Origin: Roseitalea porphyridii
GTDB taxonomy: Bacteria > Pseudomonadota > Alphaproteobacteria > Rhizobiales > Rhizobiaceae
DNA length: 64,000 nucleotides
Assembly (NCBI RefSeq): GCF_004331955.1
Contig: NZ_CP036532.1
Span: forward strand, 310,001-374,000
Direction of reading: 5' to 3'
This document shows, piece after piece, positions 63,358 to 64,000 of this stretch. How positions within the stretch are numbered: position 1 is the stretch's first letter; each line of letters starts with the position of its first letter. The position numbers and the translations under genes are program-made. Below the pieces are notes generated by a model. That model had not been told where the DNA came from, searched no databases, and was given only the letters and a program-made list of their open reading frames with translations.

Positions 63358-63657
63358 GAAATGCCTGTTCCCTTGCGGGCGGTGCGAATCGGCGCACCGC
63401 GGTCAAGCCGGCCGGCGGTCGAACGTCGGCCGCAGGCGAACCGGCATGACCAACTCTTTAACCAACGTGGTAAACAACGCGTTAACCAGTGTGACTTCCG
63501 GCAAGTCGGACCCAATGCCGCCCGCTCCGGCCGAAACTGTAACCATGGTGTAACCGTCCGAAACCTTCCCGCGCGCCAGCCGGATTCCTAGGGCTCCTGC
63601 GAAAAGGGGCGACGCTCCCGGTGCTACCGGCGCCGGAAGCGCAGACGGGGTGCGAAG
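63358..63657. other. Divergent intergenic region between podJ-like and MerR genes
   Basis: Three hundred bases without a supported gene. It contains a GANTC methylation site (GAATC, 63386-63390), four 12-base direct repeats at 63445-63492, and a further GTAACCATGG at 63539-63548. Both promoters must lie here. Confidence 0.5.
63445..63492. repeat. Array of four imperfect 12-base direct repeats
   Basis: Units at 63445, 63457, 63469 and 63481 read CATGACCAACTC, TTTAACCAACGT, GGTAAACAACGC and GTTAACCAGTGT. They share a T-x-A-x-C-A core at exact 12-base spacing. Two carry TTAACC, the half-site of the cell-cycle regulator CtrA. They lie about 90-135 bases upstream of podJ. Confidence 0.55.
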
Positions 63658-64000
63658 ATGACGATGGCGGAAACCATTGAAGGCGCGGCGGACGCGGAAC
63701 CGATCTACAGGATCGGCGAACTGGCGAGCGAGTTCGATATCACGCTCAGGGCTCTGCGCTTTTACGAAGACAAGGGGCTCGTCGAGCCCAGGCGCGTCGG
63801 CAACACCCGGCTTTTTTCCCGCCGCGACCGGGCGCGCCTGAAGCTCATCCTGCTGGGCAAGCGGGTGGGGCTCTCGCTGCAGGATATCAGCGACCTGCTC
63901 GATCTTTACGATCCGGCGGGCGACAACAGGCTCCAGCTCGAACGCGCCGAAGCGATGGGTACCGAACAGCTTGCCCGCCTGCGCGAGGAGCGTGCCTCGC
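63658..64000 (+). CDS. MerR-family transcriptional regulator (runs off the window)
   Basis: The first 114 residues of a MerR regulator; the gene continues past the window. The winged-helix DNA-binding domain is plain: YRIGELASEFDITLRALRFY, then EDKGLVEPRRVGNTRLFSRR and DRARLKLILLGKRVGLSL. The effector-binding part is missing, so metal, stress or metabolite sensing cannot be told; no metal-ligand Cys has appeared yet. An N-terminal extension of about 15 acidic residues precedes the domain. In related genomes a similar regulator sits beside fatty-acid or branched-chain catabolism genes, which I cannot test here. Confidence 0.9.
   Translation, partial: MTMAETIEGAADAEPIYRIGELASEFDITLRALRFYEDKGLVEPRRVGNTRLFSRRDRARLKLILLGKRVGLSLQDISDLLDLYDPAGDNRLQLERAEAMGTEQLARLREERAS

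Noticed and set aside
63457-63487. Canonical CtrA site TTAA-N7-TTAA
   Set aside because: The two TTAA tetramers start 24 bases apart, leaving 20 between them, so only half-sites are supported.

Overview
The window looks like chromosomal core sequence of a GC-rich alphaproteobacterium, most likely of the order Hyphomicrobiales (Rhizobiales). The evidence is gene content: an ATP-type pckA, an hrcA-grpE pair beside rph-rdgB-hemW, the ubiE-ubiB-coaBC cluster, a PodJ-type polarity protein carrying Sel1 repeats and a peptidoglycan-binding domain, IalB, SapC, TIGR02186, DUF6460, and the four-gene ligase-associated DNA damage module. The genus cannot be fixed by reading alone. I saw no prophage, insertion sequence, rRNA operon or CRISPR array. 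Two tRNA genes are present: Thr(CGT) and Phe(GAA).

Layout. 0-6.6 kb: pckA, a nitroreductase, an ArfB-like rescue factor, a BON/LysM protein, an NDUFA9-like protein, an EI24/CysZ-like membrane protein and a PfkB-type adenosine kinase. 6.6-16 kb: grpE-hrcA (minus) divergent from a tightly overlapping run rph-VOC-rdgB-hemW-rsmI-yraN-gshB, then a YifB/ComM-type ATPase with a LexA-type box upstream, then dut. 16-24 kb: a DUF6958 protein, prfC, a MarR regulator with an apparent CTG start coupled to a Tat-exported nitroreductase-like protein, a 1-Cys peroxiredoxin, a repeat-rich gap, pirin, coaBC and a vapBC pair. 24-36 kb: ubiB-ubiE, then a nucleoside salvage region: add and upp on plus; an ABC ATPase, an unknown exported protein, two permeases, cdd, a purine nucleoside phosphorylase and deoA on minus.

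36-51 kb is mixed: slyX, an SLC13 carrier, tRNA-Thr, a 688-residue exported orphan, two tandem L,D-transpeptidases, SapC, IalB, XdhC, tRNA-Phe, an oxidoreductase, DUF952-pyrD, a MATE pump, a histone-deacetylase-fold protein and DUF6460. 51-57.5 kb holds the DNA damage module: ATP-dependent ligase and MBL-fold exonuclease on minus, divergent from a DEXH helicase and the phosphoesterase PdeM on plus. One LexA-type box (GTTC-N7-GTTC) sits between the two arms. The ligase carries an in-frame palindromic repeat of about 53 codons and is flanked on both sides by other palindromic repeats. 57.5-64 kb: a DUF3429 / TIGR02186 / TauE operon, the podJ-like gene, and the start of a MerR regulator that runs off the window.

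How the genes work together. The salvage genes form a path from nucleoside import (ABC system) through deamination (cdd, add) and phosphorolysis (deoA, PNP) to rescue of bases and nucleosides (upp, adenosine kinase). The DNA repair genes form a probable SOS-controlled unit, with a second SOS-type site in front of the YifB/ComM gene. The strongest leads are the shared LexA-type site in the ligase module, the palindromic element inside the ligase reading frame, and the unknown exported protein translationally coupled into the nucleoside ABC operon.
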